Assembly: GCA_014874485.1 (NCBI GenBank)
Contig: JADBJK010000036.1
Coordinates: forward strand, 20,922 to 84,921
Length of the DNA stretch: 64,000 nucleotides
Direction of reading: 5' to 3'
Source: Chloroflexota bacterium
Lineage (GTDB): Bacteria; Chloroflexota; Anaerolineae; DTLA01
The notes beneath the pieces were generated by a model. The model saw nothing but the letters and a program-made list of their open reading frames with translations. It made no database searches and was not told the DNA's origin. Positions 33,567-42,124 of the stretch are shown here, piece by piece (within the stretch, counting starts at the first letter, position 1; each line of letters opens with the position of its first letter). The position numbers and the translations under genes were made by a program.

Positions 33567-34343
33567 TCATCCACGCTGCCCGTTCACGGGCTTGGCTTCG
33601 CCGTCCGCTTCCGTGCCGTTCCCGCGACGTGGCTCCAGCGCCGCGATGTACACCTCGCCGAACAGCGTCTCCTGGTACGCTTCCACCAGTTGCCGCTTGA
33701 TCATCTCCAGCACGGCGAGGAACGTTACGATGATCTCCATGCGGTTGCGCGCCTGGCGGATCAGATGGCGGAAGGACACCCGCCCCCGCCGCGCCAGCCG
33801 ACCCTGGATGTACGCGATCTTCTCGTCCACCGTGATGATGAGCGGCGCGACCACATCGTTGACTGGTGGCGCGGGCGGGGCCACGGCCAGCGCCTCGCGG
33901 ACGGCCTGCACGAGGGCGTCCAGCGTAACGCCCTCCAGGTCCACCGTCTTGGGCAAATCCACGGGCGGCGCGACCCGCACGAACGCGCGGTTCCCCTGCT
34001 CCTCCAGCGCCCGCAGGTACTCGGCGGCCCGCTTGAACTGGCGGTACAGCAGCAACTGCCGCACCAGGTCGTCGCCCGCGTCTTCCTCCTCTTCCTCAGG
34101 CGCGATCACCTGCGGCAACAACACCGTTGACTTGATGTAAATCAACTTGGCCGCCACCACCAAAAAGTCGGCGAGGTGGTCGGGGTTGATCGTCTCGGCG
34201 TGGGCGATGTAGTCCAGGTACTGCTGCGTAACCTGGGCCAGCGACACCTTTGTGATGTCCAGTTGTTGCTCTTCAATCAGGTGGAGCAGGAGGTCCAGCG
34301 GCCCCTCAAACACGGGCAGTTGGACCTGGTAGCCGTCCGACAT
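33567..34343 (-). CDS. scpA: Segregation and condensation protein A
   Basis: This 258-residue kleisin bridges SMC heads and, with ScpB, forms condensin. The N-terminal signature is QLPVFEGPLDLLLHLIEEQQLDI, followed by the middle acidic linker (EEEEEDAGDD) and a C-terminal winged helix with a region typical of ScpA (FLAVLEMIKRQLVEAYQ). AAGGAG precedes the ATG. scpB is not adjacent, unlike in many genomes. Confidence 0.93.
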   Translation of the reverse strand: MSDGYQVQLPVFEGPLDLLLHLIEEQQLDITKVSLAQVTQQYLDYIAHAETINPDHLADFLVVAAKLIYIKSTVLLPQVIAPEEEEEDAGDDLVRQLLLYRQFKRAAEYLRALEEQGNRAFVRVAPPVDLPKTVDLEGVTLDALVQAVREALAVAPPAPPVNDVVAPLIITVDEKIAYIQGRLARRGRVSFRHLIRQARNRMEIIVTFLAVLEMIKRQLVEAYQETLFGEVYIAALEPRRGNGTEADGEAKPVNGQRG

Positions 34344-34477
34344 GGGATGCTCCTTGCCAAAAGATGACGTCGTGTATTATACTTGCAATGACCGTCCGCG
34401 CACAATGAACCGGCGGGCGCTGGCGCGTGTAGGTATCCGTGAGGTGGACTCCACGACATTCAGGAAGGAGCGGTGCA

Positions 34478-34978
34478 ATGATGGAAGGAATTCCGCAAAC
34501 CCCGGCAGCGGGAACGACCCCGCCCCCGTCTTCGGGCGATGACCGCGCATGGGCCGCCATTGCCCACGCCAGCGCCCTGGTTACGGTGCTGTTCGGCGTC
34601 CTGACCGGCGGCGCGCTGTGCCTGGTCGGCCCCATTGTCCCGTTGGTCATCTGGCTGGTGTTCCGCGAGAAATCCAAGTTCGTCGCCCGCCACGCCCTGC
34701 AGGCCACCATCTTCCAGGCGCTGGTTGTCCTTGCGACCATCGCCGTCGGCATCCTGGGCCTGGTGGTGGTCGTGGCCGCATGGGTCGGCGCGTCGGTGCT
34801 CATGGCCGCCGTGGTGGGCATCTGCCTCATCCCCATCGCCCTGGCGCTGACACTCCTGTGGGGTGTGGTAACGCTTGGGCTGCCCGTCGCGGCGCTCGTG
34901 TATGCCTGCTACGGCGCGTATGAGGTAGCCGAGGGGCGCGACTTCCGCTACTGGCTGGTGGGCAACTGGGTGGACTGA
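34478..34978 (+). CDS. DUF4870-type membrane protein
   Basis: This 166-residue protein has four hydrophobic segments and the DUF4870 pattern: a short Pro-rich N-terminus, DDRAWAAIAHASAL, then FREKSKFVARHALQATIFQ and a C-terminal YEVAEGRDFRYWLVGNW. Function unknown; these proteins are small inner-membrane components. A strong AGGAAGGAG box lies eight bases before the ATG. A terminator hairpin follows 30 bp after the stop. Confidence 0.82.
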   Translation: MMEGIPQTPAAGTTPPPSSGDDRAWAAIAHASALVTVLFGVLTGGALCLVGPIVPLVIWLVFREKSKFVARHALQATIFQALVVLATIAVGILGLVVVVAAWVGASVLMAAVVGICLIPIALALTLLWGVVTLGLPVAALVYACYGAYEVAEGRDFRYWLVGNWVD

Positions 34979-35008
34979 AGCCCGCGCGCCCTTTGTCTGC
35001 GCTGACAG

Positions 35009-35041
35009 AGCCGTCGGCCCCAGACCGGCGGCTTTGTGTTT
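35009..35041 (+). terminator. Terminator after the DUF4870 gene
   Basis: AGCCGTCGG pairs with CCGGCGGCT (one T-G pair) around a 7-base loop and is followed by TTGTGTTT. Confidence 0.75.
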
Positions 35042-35061
35042 CCGCCCCCGATGCTTATAAT
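35034..35061 (+). promoter_or_regulatory. Promoter of aspS
   Basis: TTGTGT-N16-TATAAT. Its -35 box overlaps the T-tract of the preceding terminator; the transcript would begin with a ~107-nt leader containing a CCGCAGAG-type hairpin. Confidence 0.6.
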
Positions 35062-35082
35062 AACCGGTACATCGGCAATGTT

Positions 35083-35156
35083 CTCACCGCAAAGGCCGCG
35101 GAGAACGCGGAGCAACCCTTTTCTCCTCTGCGGTATCTGTTCGGTCTGCGGTGAGG
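35083..35156. repeat. CCGCAGAG-family palindrome in the aspS leader
   Basis: CTCACCGCAAAGGCCGCGGAGAACG and CTCTGCGG...GTCTGCGGTGAG are imperfect inverted arms. The hairpin lies between the promoter and the aspS start codon. Confidence 0.75.
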
Positions 35157-35174
35157 TGAAAGAGGGAGAAGCGT

Positions 35175-36935
35175 ATGCTACGCACTCACACTTGCGGCGA
35201 AATCCGCATCGGCGACGTGGGCAAGACCGTAACGCTGGCGGGCTGGGTGCACCGCTGGCGCGACCACGGCGGGCTGACATTCCTGGACCTGCGCGACCGC
35301 TACGGCATCACGCAGGTCGTGTTTGACCCGTCGGTGTCCGCCGAGGCCCACGAAATCGGCTCGCGCGCGCGGAGCGAATATGTCTTGCAGGTTACCGGAA
35401 CCGTCCAGAAGCGCGTCAAGCCGAATCCGAACCTGGCCACCGGCGAAGTGGAAGTCCTGGCAACACACGCGGTGCTGCTCAACGAGGCCAAGACGCCGCC
35501 CTTCTACATCACCGAGGACCGCGAGGGCGACGAGGCGGCCCGCCTGCGTTACCGCTACCTGGACCTGCGCCGCGAGCGGATGAAGCGCAACATCATCCTG
35601 CGCCACCGCGTCGTGAAATTCATGCGCGACTACCTGGACGCGCGTGGCTTCGTGGAGATTGAGACGCCCATCCTCATCAAGAGCACGCCAGAAGGCGCGC
35701 GCGATTACGTCGTCCCCAGCCGCCTGTATCCGGGCAAGTTCTACGCCCTGCCCCAGTCGCCCCAGCAGTTGAAGCAACTGCTGATGGTGGCGGGGTTTGA
35801 CCGCTACTTCCAGATCGCCCGCTGCTTCCGCGACGAGGACCAGCGCGCCGACCGCCAGCCCGAGTTCACGCAACTGGACCTGGAGATGAGTTTCGTGGAG
35901 CAGCAGGACATCCTGGACACGATAGAAGGGCTGTACACGGAGTTGGTGCGGACGGTTACGCCCCACTGGAAGATCATCTCGCCGTTCCCGCGCCTGACCT
36001 ACGACGAGGCCATGGCCCGCTACGGCACCGACAAGCCCGACCTGCGGTTCGGTCTGCCGCTGACCGACCTGTCGGACCTGGCGGCGCGGTCCGGGTTCCG
36101 CGTGTTCCAGGACACCCTGGCGGCGGGCGGCGCGGTCAAGGGCATCCGGGCACCGGGCTGCGCCGACCTCACGCGCAAGGAGATTGACGACTGGACCGAG
36201 CGCGCCAAGGCGCTGGGCGCGAAGGGCCTCGTGGCCATCGCCCGCACCGCCGAGGGGTACAAGGGCGGCCCCGCCAAGTTCTTCGCGCCCGAGGAGTTGG
36301 ACGCCTTCGCCGCGCGGCTGGACGCCCAGGTCGGCGACATGATGTTCATCATCGCCGACGACGCCCACAAGGCCAACACGGTCCTCGGCGCGCTGCGCGT
36401 GGAACTGGGCCGCGCGCTCAACCTGGCCGACCCCAACCTGCTGGCCTTCTGCTGGGTGGTGGACTTCCCGCTGGTGGAGTGGAACGAGGAGGAGGGGCGC
36501 TGGGACGCCGTGCACCATCCCTTCACCATGCCCAAGCAGGCGGACATCCCCCTGCTGGACACCGACCCGGCCCGCGTCCGCGCCGACTGCTACGACCTGG
36601 TCTGCAACGGCTACGAACTGGCCAGCGGCAGCATCCGCATCCACCGCCGCGACATCCAGGAAAAGGTGTTCGCGCTGCTGAACTACTCCAAGGAGGAGGC
36701 CCAGGCCCGCTTCGGCCACCTGCTGGAGGCTTTTGAGTACGGCGCGCCGCCGCACGGGGGCATCGCGCCCGGCGTGGACCGCCTTGTCATGCTCCTGGCG
36801 GGCGAGCAGAGCATGTCGGAGGTCATCGCCTTCCCCAAGAACAGCCGCGCCATTGACTTGATGACGGGCGCGCCGTCGGAGATCACCGAGCAGCAGTTGC
36901 GGGAGTTGCACCTGCGGATCGTGTACGACGAATAA
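35175..36935 (+). CDS. aspS: Aspartyl-tRNA synthetase
   Basis: This 586-residue class II synthetase charges tRNA(Asp), and perhaps tRNA(Asn) if the genome uses the GatCAB route. It has the N-terminal OB anticodon-binding domain ([23 protein letters not shown], key part), motif 1 around [19 protein letters not shown], motif 2 [18 protein letters not shown], the bacterial GAD insertion (about residues 300-410), and motif 3 [15 protein letters not shown]. The length is that of the bacterial type. A GAGGGAGAAG box precedes the ATG. Confidence 0.97.
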   Translation: MLRTHTCGEIRIGDVGKTVTLAGWVHRWRDHGGLTFLDLRDRYGITQVVFDPSVSAEAHEIGSRARSEYVLQVTGTVQKRVKPNPNLATGEVEVLATHAVLLNEAKTPPFYITEDREGDEAARLRYRYLDLRRERMKRNIILRHRVVKFMRDYLDARGFVEIETPILIKSTPEGARDYVVPSRLYPGKFYALPQSPQQLKQLLMVAGFDRYFQIARCFRDEDQRADRQPEFTQLDLEMSFVEQQDILDTIEGLYTELVRTVTPHWKIISPFPRLTYDEAMARYGTDKPDLRFGLPLTDLSDLAARSGFRVFQDTLAAGGAVKGIRAPGCADLTRKEIDDWTERAKALGAKGLVAIARTAEGYKGGPAKFFAPEELDAFAARLDAQVGDMMFIIADDAHKANTVLGALRVELGRALNLADPNLLAFCWVVDFPLVEWNEEEGRWDAVHHPFTMPKQADIPLLDTDPARVRADCYDLVCNGYELASGSIRIHRRDIQEKVFALLNYSKEEAQARFGHLLEAFEYGAPPHGGIAPGVDRLVMLLAGEQSMSEVIAFPKNSRAIDLMTGAPSEITEQQLRELHLRIVYDE

Positions 36936-36982
36936 CACGCGCCGCACGCCAGCGCTCTACGGACGCACACACGGAGGCCATC

Positions 36983-37222
36983 ATGTGTCTGGGAATCCCC
37001 GGTAAGGTTACGAGCGTGCAGGACAACCCCATGGGCCTCAAGATGGGGACGGTGGAATTCGGGGGCGTGGCCCGCGAGGTATGCCTGGCCTACACCCCCG
37101 AAGCCCAGCCCGGCGACTGGGTCATCGTCCACGCCGGGTTCGCCATCAGCCTGCTGGACGAAGAAGAGGCGCAGCAGACGCTGCAGGCCCTGGCCGAACT
37201 GGCCGCCAGCGAGGAGGAGTAG
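36983..37222 (+). CDS. hypC: HypC/HypG-type hydrogenase maturation chaperone
   Basis: This 79-residue protein starts MCLGIPGKV with the essential Cys2 and contains a beta-barrel consistent with HypC. HypC carries the Fe(CN)2CO group with HypD and delivers it to the hydrogenase large subunit. AGG precedes the ATG. No hydrogenase or other hyp genes are in the window, so it is solitary here; it follows aspS by 47 bp and may be co-transcribed. A role outside hydrogenase assembly cannot be excluded. Confidence 0.9.
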   Translation: MCLGIPGKVTSVQDNPMGLKMGTVEFGGVAREVCLAYTPEAQPGDWVIVHAGFAISLLDEEEAQQTLQALAELAASEEE

Positions 37223-37318
37223 ACTCGTTCGCCGCCGACCGCAGCGCAAGACGGGCCGCTGCAGCACGACTCCTCGGCAGGTAGAACCCTGCGCAATGTG
37301 CGCGGGGCGGCAGGGGAA

Positions 37319-37570
37319 TCAGCGGTACGCCTCGCGGCGGTGCTTCACGCGGTACACCGTAACCGTGCGCGACGCGTCGTCCACGTCGTAGAGGATGCGC
37401 CACGCACCCACCCTCAAACGATAGGCATCCACGCCCCGAAGTTTCTTCGCGTCGGGTGGGCGTGGGTTCTCCGCCAGGCCGTCAATGTGCTGGCTGACCA
37501 ATCGTGCGTGCTCTTTGGGCAACGCCGCGATGTCCTTGACAGCCTGTCGCAGGACCTGGACTCTATACAT
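37319..37570 (-). CDS. RelE/ParE-type toxin
   Basis: This 83-residue protein has the RelE-superfamily pattern: VQVLRQAVKDIAALP, then KKLRGVDAYRLRVGAWRILYDVDD and the C-terminal YRVKHRREAYR with the basic residues expected at the active site. RelE toxins cut mRNA in the ribosomal A site; ParE relatives act on gyrase. The KHRREAYR ending favours RelE. The ATG overlaps the antitoxin gene end by 8 bp. Confidence 0.88.
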   Translation of the reverse strand: MYRVQVLRQAVKDIAALPKEHARLVSQHIDGLAENPRPPDAKKLRGVDAYRLRVGAWRILYDVDDASRTVTVYRVKHRREAYR

Positions 37571-37766
37571 CCACACCCTCAGCCCGCAACTGCGCCTTTG
37601 CCTCCTCCCACGGGATGGCTTCCTCACCCATTTCGCGCAGGCGACGGACTTCCTCCGCGTCCTCCAGGTCCTCCAACAGCGTCAGGAGTTCTTCCCACGC
37701 CGCGTAATCAATCACAACGGCTTTCTTGTTTCCGTTGGCGTCCACGACGAACTGCACTGCCCGCAT
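37563..37766 (-). CDS. RelB/Phd-type antitoxin
   Basis: This 67-residue acidic protein begins MRAVQFVVDANGNKKAVVIDYAAWEELL, a Phd/YefM-like or UPF-type antitoxin fold, and ends in a charged helix. It precedes and overlaps the RelE-type toxin, the usual order. The ribosome site is weak (GTGGAA); an upstream start at 37811 would add 15 residues but has no better support. Confidence 0.78.
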   Translation of the reverse strand: MRAVQFVVDANGNKKAVVIDYAAWEELLTLLEDLEDAEEVRRLREMGEEAIPWEEAKAQLRAEGVDV

Positions 37767-38001
37767 CAATTCCACAACCACCGGACCAGCCTCCCTCGGG
37801 AATTCTCCCACCCCGTTCTGCCAATCGCTGTGTCCAGTATAGCGTCAACGCAGCGCGCCGTCAATACGACCACCCCGGTCTGCCCCATGTTTGGAGCGTT
37901 CTCCCAGGGCAGAACCCAGCCCGCCGACGGCAAGGCGGGCCTCCGCATCCAAACGCGCAGACGAAGGCCCGACTTTCGGGCTTGGGAGCCCGACCGCTCC
38001 C

Positions 38002-39030
38002 CTACGGCACGATCACCGTCCGCGTGTCGCCCTTGAAGCGCTCCAGGTTGTCCATCACCTGATTGATGGCGTCCGCGTCCAGCGGGACGGTGCGCGTAAC
38101 CACGTGGGACAGGTCCAGGATTCCCCGCCGCGCCAACTCTATCAGCGTCGGCAGTTCCGACATCAGGTGATCGTCCGAGCCGATGATCTCTGCCTCGCGC
38201 CCGATGAGGTCAAAGTACGAGTCCACCTCAATGGGCTTGCGCGTGATGCCCACCAGCACGGCCCGCCCGAAGATCGCCAGCGACTTCACCGCCTGCTCCA
38301 TGGTCTGCGGCAGGCCGATGACCTCCAGGGCTACATCCACGCCGCGCCCGCCGGTCAGCCGCCGAATCTCGGCCACGGGATCGCCCTTGCTGGCATCCAC
38401 CGGAATCGCGCCGAACCGCTCGGCCAGACGCAACTTGTCGGCGTTGATGTCCACCGCGTACACGTCCAGCGCGCCGAAGGCCCGCGCGATCTGGATGGCC
38501 GACATGCCCAGCCCGCCCGCGCCGAACACCGCCACCGTCTCCCCTGGCTGGAGCCGCGACTTGCGCAGCGCGTGGAACGACGTGGCCGACGAGCACATGA
38601 GCACGGCCCCGTGCTCAAACGGGACATCCTCGGGCAGGTGCACCACGCTGCGCGCGGGGACGGCGATGTACTCGGCGTATCCGCCGTCGCGGTGCTTGCC
38701 GATCATCTTGCCCTGCACGCAGAACTGCTCGTTCCCGCGGCTGCAGTACGCGCACTCGCCGCAGGTTACCATATAGTGGATGCAGACTCGGTCGCCCACT
38801 CTGAAGTTGGAGACCCCAGCGCCGACCCGCTCCACAACGCCCGCGACCTCGTGTCCGGGCGTTACCGGCAGGTGGGTTACGGGCGACGTGCCGGCGCGGT
38901 AGTGCACGTCCGAATGGCAGATGCCCGCCGCCTTGACCCGCACGAGCACGTCCCTGTCGCCGATGGCGGGAATGGGGATTTCCTGCGACTGAAGGGGCTT
39001 GCCGATTTCAACCAAACGCACTGCTTTCAT
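38002..39030 (-). CDS. Zinc-dependent alcohol dehydrogenase
   Basis: This 342-residue medium-chain dehydrogenase has the catalytic zinc ligands C38, H60 and E61 (GICHSDVHY, TPGHEV) and the structural zinc set C90, C93, C96 and C104 (CGECAYC...FC). The Rossmann motif GAGGLGMSAIQIA binds NAD(P). The family oxidises alcohols or polyols or reduces aldehydes; the exact substrate is not clear. GGAGG precedes the ATG. Promoter TTGACA-N17-CATACT lies upstream next to repeat copy C, across which the WYL regulator gene diverges. Confidence 0.92.
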   Translation of the reverse strand: MKAVRLVEIGKPLQSQEIPIPAIGDRDVLVRVKAAGICHSDVHYRAGTSPVTHLPVTPGHEVAGVVERVGAGVSNFRVGDRVCIHYMVTCGECAYCSRGNEQFCVQGKMIGKHRDGGYAEYIAVPARSVVHLPEDVPFEHGAVLMCSSATSFHALRKSRLQPGETVAVFGAGGLGMSAIQIARAFGALDVYAVDINADKLRLAERFGAIPVDASKGDPVAEIRRLTGGRGVDVALEVIGLPQTMEQAVKSLAIFGRAVLVGITRKPIEVDSYFDLIGREAEIIGSDDHLMSELPTLIELARRGILDLSHVVTRTVPLDADAINQVMDNLERFKGDTRTVIVP

Positions 39031-39063
39031 GACGTTGTCCTCCCTGAAGTAGCGACTATGTGC

Positions 39064-39092
39064 AGTATGGCACAAAGGCGAGCGCGTGTCAA
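39064..39092 (-). promoter_or_regulatory. Promoter of the alcohol dehydrogenase gene
   Basis: TTGACA and CATACT on the minus strand are spaced by 17 bp with TG before the -10 box. The -35 box is 18 bp from repeat copy C. Confidence 0.72.
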
Positions 39093-39110
39093 AGCGGCGC
39101 GACCGGGCAG

Positions 39111-39337
39111 TCGCATTTCGGTTTGGGAGCAAGCCTGCCGCAATTGCCCCCGGAGCAGAGTCGTGAGCCGCCCCACACCCAACGGAACCTGCCCTCCCCA
39201 CCCGACGTACAGCAGCGCTGGGCTTCCTTGACCTCACCTAACCCCTCCCGCACCCTCCCCTTTCCTCTCCGCCGGCGGAGGGGGAAGGGGAGGGCTGGGG
39301 TGGGGATGGGTGAGGTAGCCCCAAAACCGAAATGCAC
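39111..39337. repeat. Promoter-linked GTGCATTTC element, copy C (reverse orientation)
   Basis: A ~227-bp element with ends TCGCATTTCGGTTTGGGAGC and GCCCCAAAACCGAAATGCAC. The central CCCTCCCCTTTCCTCTCCGC palindrome is present but less perfect, with GGGGAAGGGGAGGG on the other arm. It is inverted relative to copies A, B and D. It is placed between two divergent promoters (18 and 19 bp). Confidence 0.83.
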
Positions 39338-39356
39338 CCCACGGGTACAGTCGGAA

Positions 39357-39384
39357 TTGCGCGTCGCCCAGCCTGTGCTATACT
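39357..39384 (+). promoter_or_regulatory. Promoter of the WYL regulator gene
   Basis: TTGCGC-N16-TATACT with TG one base before the -10 box. The -35 box lies 19 bp from repeat copy C. The mRNA leader of ~140 nt contains a CCGCAGAG hairpin. Confidence 0.6.
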
Positions 39385-39412
39385 TTGCTGCAGCACGCCG
39401 TCAGGGTATCTA

Positions 39413-39485
39413 TCACCGCGGAGAACGCGGAGAGCGCGGAGATTGATTTTGAATTCTCTGCGTCCTCTGCGTTCTCTGCGGTGAA
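39413..39485. repeat. CCGCAGAG-family palindrome in the WYL regulator leader
   Basis: TCACCGCGGAGAACGCGGAGAG and CTCTGCGTTCTCTGCGGTGA are near-perfect inverted arms flanking about 25 bp, giving a strong hairpin 47 bases before the start codon. Confidence 0.85.
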
Positions 39486-39531
39486 GTGAGAATCACCTGG
39501 GCCAGGAAGATTCGCAGTGGCGAGGAGGCAC

Positions 39532-40497
39532 ATGGATCGCTCGCTCCGTCTGTTGTACATCCAGCGGCTGTTCTACCAGAACCCCAGGGGGTACAAAGCC
39601 TCGGAACTGGCGCGATTGTGCGGCGTGGACACCCGCACCATCAACCGCGACCTGCAAGACCTACAGGACGAGCCGTTTCGGTTGCCCCTGGTCGCGGAGC
39701 CAGATTGGCGCTGGCGGCTGATGAAAGGCCACCGCTTCACCCTGCCGCCCATTCACTTCTCGCTGCAAGAGGCGGCGGCCCTGTACCTGGCGGCCCGAAT
39801 GCTGGACACCGTCAGCGACGAGCCGAACCCGTTCGTCGTGCGGGCGCTGGTGGTACTGGCCGACGCGCTCCCCGCCGAAGTGGGCCGCGTCATCCACGAG
39901 ATGGTCGCCGACCGCCTGGACGAGGAACGGTCGCCCTTCGCCCGCGCCTTTGAGGTCGTAACCCTGGGCTGGGCGACGGGGCGCAAGGTGCGGATGCGCT
40001 ACCGGTCCCTGCGGAGCGAGGACACCTACGAGACGGTGCTGGAACCGTACCTGGTCGTTCCCTCGTGGCCGGGCCACGCCATCTACGTCATCGGCTACGC
40101 TTCCCACGCGGGCGAGGTGCGCACCTTCAAGATGGAGCGAATCTCGGACGCCGAACTGCTGGAGGAGACCTTCACCGTGCCGCCGGGATTTGACGGGGCG
40201 TCGCTCCTCAGGAGTGCCTGGGGCATCATGTGGGGCGAGGACACCCGCGAGGTCGTCCTGCGGTTCACCCCGGCCGTCGCGCGGCGGGTCAAAGAGGGCC
40301 GCTGGCACGAGACCCAGCAGGTGGAGGACTGCGACGACGGCGGGTGCATCGTGCGGTTCCGTGTGGCCCATCCGGGCGAGATGAAGTCGTGGATACTGGG
40401 CTGGGGGCCGGACTGTGAGGTGCTTGCGCCGGAGTCCTTGCGAGCAGCGATTGCCGAGGCTCATCGGGAAGCCGCGGCGTTGTACGGAGAAGACTGA
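39532..40497 (+). CDS. WYL-domain transcriptional regulator
   Basis: This 321-residue protein has an N-terminal HTH_11-type winged helix (LARLCGVDTRTINRDLQDL) and a WYL domain beginning near residue 140 (GRKVRMRYRS), followed by the C-terminal WCX-like domain. WYL regulators sense a nucleic acid or nucleotide ligand and often control defence or DNA repair genes. No defence genes are adjacent. GAGGAGG precedes the ATG. The gene diverges from the alcohol dehydrogenase across repeat copy C. Confidence 0.87.
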   Translation: MDRSLRLLYIQRLFYQNPRGYKASELARLCGVDTRTINRDLQDLQDEPFRLPLVAEPDWRWRLMKGHRFTLPPIHFSLQEAAALYLAARMLDTVSDEPNPFVVRALVVLADALPAEVGRVIHEMVADRLDEERSPFARAFEVVTLGWATGRKVRMRYRSLRSEDTYETVLEPYLVVPSWPGHAIYVIGYASHAGEVRTFKMERISDAELLEETFTVPPGFDGASLLRSAWGIMWGEDTREVVLRFTPAVARRVKEGRWHETQQVEDCDDGGCIVRFRVAHPGEMKSWILGWGPDCEVLAPESLRAAIAEAHREAAALYGED

Positions 40498-40611
40498 CGA
40501 GCGACCGCCTCACCCGAAACCTCACGCTTGTCCGGTCTGGATTTCCCGCAGGTGTGATTATCGGAGTGGTGGTGGATCGTTCGCGCTGCAAACTCACCAC
40601 GGAGGCACACG

Positions 40612-41037
40612 ATGAATCCACAGTTGCTGGCTCTGTTCACGGCCATCGCCTGGGGCGTGGGCGGCTTCTTTGAGAAGAAGGGACTCCACCTGGGCAACCT
40701 GTCGCCCCAGATGGGCATCACCATCCGCACGGCCGTCGCCCTCATCATCCTCGGCGCGGTCAGTTTTCCGCAGTGGAAGACGGTAACGCAGGCCGGGCCA
40801 AAGCCGCTCCTGATGATGGTGCTGGGCGGGGGCATCCTGGCCGGCTCCGTGGGGATGCTGTGCTTCTACGCCGCCATCAAGGGCGCGCCGCTGGGCCGGG
40901 TCATGCCCATCGCCTTCACGTCGCCCCTGTTCGGTGCGCTCATGGGCATCCTGTTCGGCGGCGAGCCGCTCACCTGGAAGACGGCGCTGGGGATGCTGCT
41001 TACCATCGGCGGCATCGTAACGCTGACCATCGGCTAG
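40612..41037 (+). CDS. Single-domain EamA-type membrane transporter
   Basis: This 141-residue protein has about five helices forming a single EamA (DMT) unit: ALFTAIAWGVGGFFEKKGLH, ... GSVGMLCFYAAIKGAPLGRVMPI and LFGALMGILFGGEPLTWKTALGMLLTIGGIV. Most family members have two such units, so this half-size protein probably works as a dimer. The substrate is unknown. GGAGG precedes the ATG. Palindromic repeats follow. Confidence 0.82.
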   Translation: MNPQLLALFTAIAWGVGGFFEKKGLHLGNLSPQMGITIRTAVALIILGAVSFPQWKTVTQAGPKPLLMMVLGGGILAGSVGMLCFYAAIKGAPLGRVMPIAFTSPLFGALMGILFGGEPLTWKTALGMLLTIGGIVTLTIG

Positions 41038-41053
41038 CACCCAGCGGCCCTGA

Positions 41054-41126
41054 TTCACCGCAGAGCACGCGGAGAACGCAGAGTTTCTTCTTGAGTTCTC
41101 CGCGCCCTCTGCGTTCTCTGTGGTGA
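41054..41126. repeat. CCGCAGAG-family palindrome
   Basis: TTCACCGCAGAGCACGCGGAG and CTCTGCGTTCTCTGTGGTGA form inverted arms downstream of the EamA gene and could serve as its terminator. Confidence 0.8.
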
Positions 41127-41138
41127 TGCCTGCCTCTG

Positions 41139-41288
41139 GACTCACCGCGGAGTGCACGGCGGATTTGGAACACGAAAGCCGCGAAAGGACACGAAAGGCG
41201 TGAAAACCTTTCGTGCCCTTCGTGGGGTTTCGTGCCCTTCGCGCTCCGACCTCTGCGTGCTCCGCGCCCTCTGCGTCTCTGCGGTGAT
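41139..41288. repeat. Compound CCGCAGAG/CACGAAAGGC repeat, inverted copy
   Basis: This ~150-bp element is the same compound unit as the three tandem copies at 25706-26134 but in the opposite orientation: TTTGGAACACGAAAGCCGCG, then CCTTTCGTGCCCTTCG and CTCTGCGTCTCTGCGGTGAT. With the preceding palindrome it fills the 331-bp space before the tRNA promoter. Confidence 0.85.
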
Positions 41289-41328
41289 ATATCTAAGCGC
41301 ATCCGCGCGCCGCACGAGGGCTGCGTTT

Positions 41329-41357
41329 TTGCGCATTCGCGTGCCCTCGTGTATAAT
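41329..41357 (+). promoter_or_regulatory. Promoter of tRNA-Val
   Basis: TTGCGC-N17-TATAAT, with transcription expected about five bases before the mature 5' end. Confidence 0.7.
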
Positions 41358-41368
41358 CATGCCACAGT

Positions 41369-41445
41369 GGGCGGTTAGCTCAGTTGGCCAGAGCGCCACG
41401 TTGACATCGTGGAGGTCGTAGGTTCGAGCCCTATACCGCCCACCA
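41369..41445 (+). tRNA. trnV: tRNA-Val (anticodon GAC)
   Basis: A 77-nt cloverleaf. The acceptor arm GGGCGGT/ACCGCCC is perfect, the D arm is GCTC/GAGC, the anticodon stem is CCACG/CGTGG around loop TTGACAT, and the T arm is GTAGG/CCTAT around TTCGAGC. The anticodon GAC reads GUC/GUU valine codons. The discriminator is A and the 3' CCA is encoded. A GC-rich terminator hairpin follows directly. Confidence 0.97.
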
Positions 41446-41447
41446 CA

Positions 41448-41477
41448 AAGCCCCCGAGGTTCCGGCTTCGGGGGCTT
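41448..41477. terminator. Terminator after tRNA-Val
   Basis: AAGCCCCCGA pairs with TCGGGGGCTT over 10 bp around a 10-base loop. It lies between the tRNA and the convergent acetyltransferase gene and could serve both strands, though the T-tracts are weak. Confidence 0.78.
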
Positions 41478-41482
41478 CGCGT

Positions 41483-41929
41483 TTACGGAGACCGGCGCAC
41501 CTCGCGCTGGCACAGGATCGTCGGGTACTCCTGGAATCCGGCCTTCCCGTACAGCGCGCGGGCCGCGGCGTTCTCCGGCCGCACGAGCAGTCGCACGCCC
41601 GCAAGCCCCAGTTCCCGGCTCATCTCCACCGCTCGGCCCAGCAGCGCCGTGGCCACGCCCTTGCGCCGGTGCGCCGGATGGACGAACACCTCGTCCACGA
41701 ACAGGAACCCGCGGCGGGCGTCGGCTTTGGGGATGCGGCACACGTGGGCCACCCCCGCAGGCTCGCCGTCCACGCGGGCCAGCAGCACCCAGAAGCCATC
41801 GCCCGCGAGAAAATCGTCGGCTGCCACGGCCTGCGCCCCCCGCCCGGATTCCGCCGCGTCGGCTGCCCACAGCGCCAGCAAGTCGTCCCAGTCCGCGGTC
41901 GTGGCAAGCCCCACCGTGATCCCATCCAT
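41483..41929 (-). CDS. GNAT-family N-acetyltransferase
   Basis: This 148-residue protein carries the GNAT fold. The acetyl-CoA-binding motif A appears as LFVDEVFVHPAHRRKGVATALL (key part) and the C-terminal motif as NAAARALYGKAGFQEYP. It transfers an acetyl group to an unknown amine. The ATG chosen follows AGGAGGCGGGG. It is isolated between the tRNA and a secreted-protein operon on the other strand. Confidence 0.87.
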   Translation of the reverse strand: MDGITVGLATTADWDDLLALWAADAAESGRGAQAVAADDFLAGDGFWVLLARVDGEPAGVAHVCRIPKADARRGFLFVDEVFVHPAHRRKGVATALLGRAVEMSRELGLAGVRLLVRPENAAARALYGKAGFQEYPTILCQREVRRSP

Positions 41930-42009
41930 ACCCCGCCTCCTTGCCCGCAGTATAGCGGATTGCACGCGGATTGGCGACCTGCGCGTGTTGTCCGTGAGCC
42001 AATTTGACA

Positions 42010-42038
42010 TTGCAAAATCGCAGGGCATGCAGTATAAT
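42010..42038 (+). promoter_or_regulatory. Promoter of the envelope operon
   Basis: TTGCAA-N17-TATAAT; a TTGACA six bases further upstream is too far away. The leader is about 80 nt. Confidence 0.7.
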
Positions 42039-42124
42039 GGGCCGCGATACAGACAGGCTCTGCGGCCAGACCGTAGAGACGCACTCGGTGCGCGCCAAGC
42101 CCGCGCAAGTCATTGAGGAGTCAG

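Noticed and set aside
35178..36947. 589-codon open frame antisense to aspS
   Set aside because: It is the complement of a complete, well-conserved aspartyl-tRNA synthetase and has no ribosome site or known motif; long antisense frames are usual in GC-rich DNA.
42004..42038. TTGACA at 42004 as the -35 of the envelope operon
   Set aside because: It is 23 bp from TATAAT, too far for a sigma-70 promoter; TTGCAA at 42010 has the correct 17-bp spacing.
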